Origin: Xylaria sp. FL1777
Lineage: Eukaryota; Ascomycota; Sordariomycetes; Xylariales; Xylariaceae
NCBI GenBank assembly: GCA_022578965.1
Contig: MU400597.1
Span: forward strand, 119,585 to 183,584
Length of the DNA: 64,000 nucleotides
Reading direction: 5' to 3'
Under the pieces are notes generated by a model. It was not told where the DNA came from. It worked only from the letters and a program-made list of their open reading frames with translations, and searched no databases. The translations under genes were made by a program, and so were the position numbers. Below are positions 62,336 through 64,000 of this stretch, piece by piece (position 1 is the first letter of the stretch; the number at the start of each line of letters is the position of its first letter).

Positions 62336-64000
62336 AAAATTACTACTTTTTTTACTTTTTTTTTGTTTATATAATTATGCACTTTTTATATTTAGTTATT
62401 TACTTAGTTTTAGTTTTTTAGCTATTAATTTTTTATAACTACTAAGCATTAATATATTTATTACTTTTAATTTTTTAAGACTTTTATTAATGCATAGTAA
62501 TAAAAGTACTTTAAAAACTTCTTTAACGGACTACTGTTAAAGATTTTATTATTACTTGCAAATTAAAACCTTAAAAGTAAACCTGTTATATTAATATATA
62601 ATAAGTTTGTTATATTTTAATAGCTTTTTAATTAATAAAACTTAACATATAAAAACAAATATTAATATAAAGAGTTAAGTAATAAATAATTTATAAAATA
62701 AACTTTTAAAAGTATACTAAAGAAATATTTAAAAGACAAAAATGCTAAATAGCATTACATAAATAAAACCTACTTAATAACTAATAAAACTAGATTTAAG
62801 TTATACTACTAAAAACAAAAAGTTAAAAATTAAGTTTAAAAATTTTAAAAACCTTTAAAACTAGCAATGTACTAAAATAATAAACTTTAGCACTTTTATT
62901 AGCTATTTTTATTAAAAGAAAAGCAATAGCAAAAAAAAAAAAGTTAAGCAGCAGTAGTAAAAAAAAACTAACGCTAATACTAGTGCTATAAAGCAAACTA
63001 GTTGCTTTAACTTAAAAAACAGCTTAAACATTAAGCGTTATAACCTTTAAACTAGTATAAATATTAACTATAGTAATTAAAGCAGCAATAATAACTGCTA
63101 CTTAGTAAGGTTTACTATAAATAGTAAAGCAATTAAGCATAAAAAGTGTGATATAAATTAAAAAAAAGGGGGCTTTGCAAGCAATTATTAAGCAATTACT
63201 TTAAGCATAAGCCCTATATAGCTATTTAGCTAAGCCATTATAGCCACAAGTAAAAACACTACTATAGCTAAACCTTATAAATATAAAGTCCCTTTTTTAG
63301 TTTATATTATACTATAATAATAAGTTAAAGTTTTAAATAAGTAATTATACTATAATTAATACTAACATTATTACTAGTAAACCTAACGCTTATTTTTATT
63401 ATTGCTACTTTTAAAATAATAACTTAAAATAAAAAACTTAACTTTTTATTATTATTACTGCTTTTATTATTAAAATTATTTATAATGTTAAAAATACTAA
63501 ACATTAAAAGTTTTAAATTTATTGCTTTAAAGCTTTATAATAAATCTATAAATATAAAAGCTTTTTTAATTTACGCTAAACTTTATTTAAAATAGCATTT
63601 TATTATTATTACAAAAAAAAATTAAAAAGTAATAACTACTTTATAATTTTTATTAAAAAAAGTATTAAAATAGTTTTAATTTATTTTAAAAGATTTTTTA
63701 AAAGCTAACAAGTTAACTAACTTTAAGCTAAAAACAAAAAAGATTTTTAAAAACTATATTAAGTTTAAAAATTAAATAAAAGCATTATTTAAAAACATTT
63801 AAAAAGCAAAACACGTAAAAAAAGCATTTTATTGCTTAAAATAAATAAAAGTAGCAATAAATTACGCTATAAAATTTAAATAATTAATAGCAATTTTAAA
63901 ATTACTTAAGCTTATATTATTTTATTTATTTTATAATAAACTTAAAACTTAAGTTTAAAACAAATTATATAAAATAAATAAACTAGCAAAAATTAATATA

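Larger units (their letters stand above)
47421..64000. other. AT-rich, gene-free block, probably RIP-mutated repeat DNA
   Basis: Composition changes abruptly at about 47.42 kb and stays AT-rich to the window end. Hand counts of single 60-nt lines gave 8-15 G+C (13-25%). TA steps dominate, CpG is rare, and stop codons are so dense that only one frame of 60 codons or more exists after the boundary repeat (54915-55106, biased and unconvincing). No gene, tRNA or telomere repeat was seen. The sequence is built of tandem, dispersed and inverted repeats, and paired copies differ almost only by transitions, which fits repeat-induced point mutation of duplicated DNA. It could be a subtelomeric or centromeric heterochromatin edge or an internal AT block; the window cannot tell which. 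Confidence 0.8.

Noticed and set aside
48000..64000. Mitochondrial DNA insertion as the source of the AT block
   Set aside because: No mitochondrial protein, rRNA or tRNA motif is visible, TA density and transition-only repeat divergence fit RIP better, and A+T seems higher than usual for fungal mitochondrial DNA.
1..64000. tRNA and 5S rRNA genes
   Set aside because: I looked for GGTTCGANNCC-type B boxes and their complement and for 5S core words; the few TTCGAA hits (for example 12930, 9173 and 44441) are in coding exons or lack a foldable tRNA around them. A covariance-model scan would be needed to exclude them fully.
1..64000. CRISPR arrays or prokaryotic operon features
   Set aside because: The DNA is eukaryotic with spliced genes; the tandem repeats in the AT block have no unique spacers of regular length.
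63000..64000. Telomere at the right end
   Set aside because: No TTAGGG or CCCTAA tandem repeats are present; the block simply runs out of the window.

Overview
The window is nuclear DNA of a filamentous ascomycete, most likely a sordariomycete and perhaps one of the Hypocreales. Coding genes carry short GT-AG introns (about 50-270 nt) with fungal branch points such as CTAAC. Leaders are long and pyrimidine-rich, and the gene products match fungal families. Intergenic DNA is sprinkled with TACCTAGGTA / GTAGGTA-type words. The last 16.6 kb is an AT-rich block that looks like heavy repeat-induced point mutation (RIP).

Layout. (1) 0.25-3 kb: DOT1 (histone H3K79 methyltransferase, +) converges on ATG16 (-). 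(2) 3-10 kb: intergenic DNA, a long leader, then a forkhead transcription factor of HCM1/sep1 type (+). (3) 11-16.4 kb: ATG101 (-) and PEX3 (+) share a divergent promoter; PEX3 converges on the TRAPP subunit gene BET5 (-). (4) 18-20.6 kb: a CaMKK/SAK1/ssp1-type kinase (+). (5) 20.6-28.6 kb: a gene-poor stretch leading into a HAL4/SAT4-type kinase (+, ends 30.16 kb). (6) 32.9-34.4 kb: a disordered, probably nuclear protein of unknown function (-). (7) 34.4-43 kb: gene-poor, with one decayed fungal kinase-like pseudogene at 38.6-39.4 kb. (8) 43-46.8 kb: a compact housekeeping cluster of RPC19 (+), a complex I LYR subunit NDUFA6/NUO14.8 (-), BUD31 (+) and a ZNF511-like C2H2 protein (-). (9) 47.4-64 kb: AT-rich (13-25% G+C in hand-counted lines), no gene found, full of tandem and inverted repeats whose copies differ almost only by transitions.

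Functional themes: two autophagy genes (ATG16, ATG101) lie within 10 kb of a peroxisome biogenesis gene (PEX3) and a vesicle-tethering gene (BET5); two stress/nutrient kinases follow (SNF1-activating kinase and HAL4-type); the right-hand cluster serves transcription, respiration and splicing. I see nothing that is clearly an undescribed system. The most useful leads are the structure and mutation pattern of the AT block, the unknown disordered protein with a perfect phospho-dependent sumoylation motif, and the open reading frame upstream of the HAL4-like start. Exon boundaries were worked out by hand from splice signals, frame continuity and family conservation. Gene names rest on recognised motifs, not on a database search.
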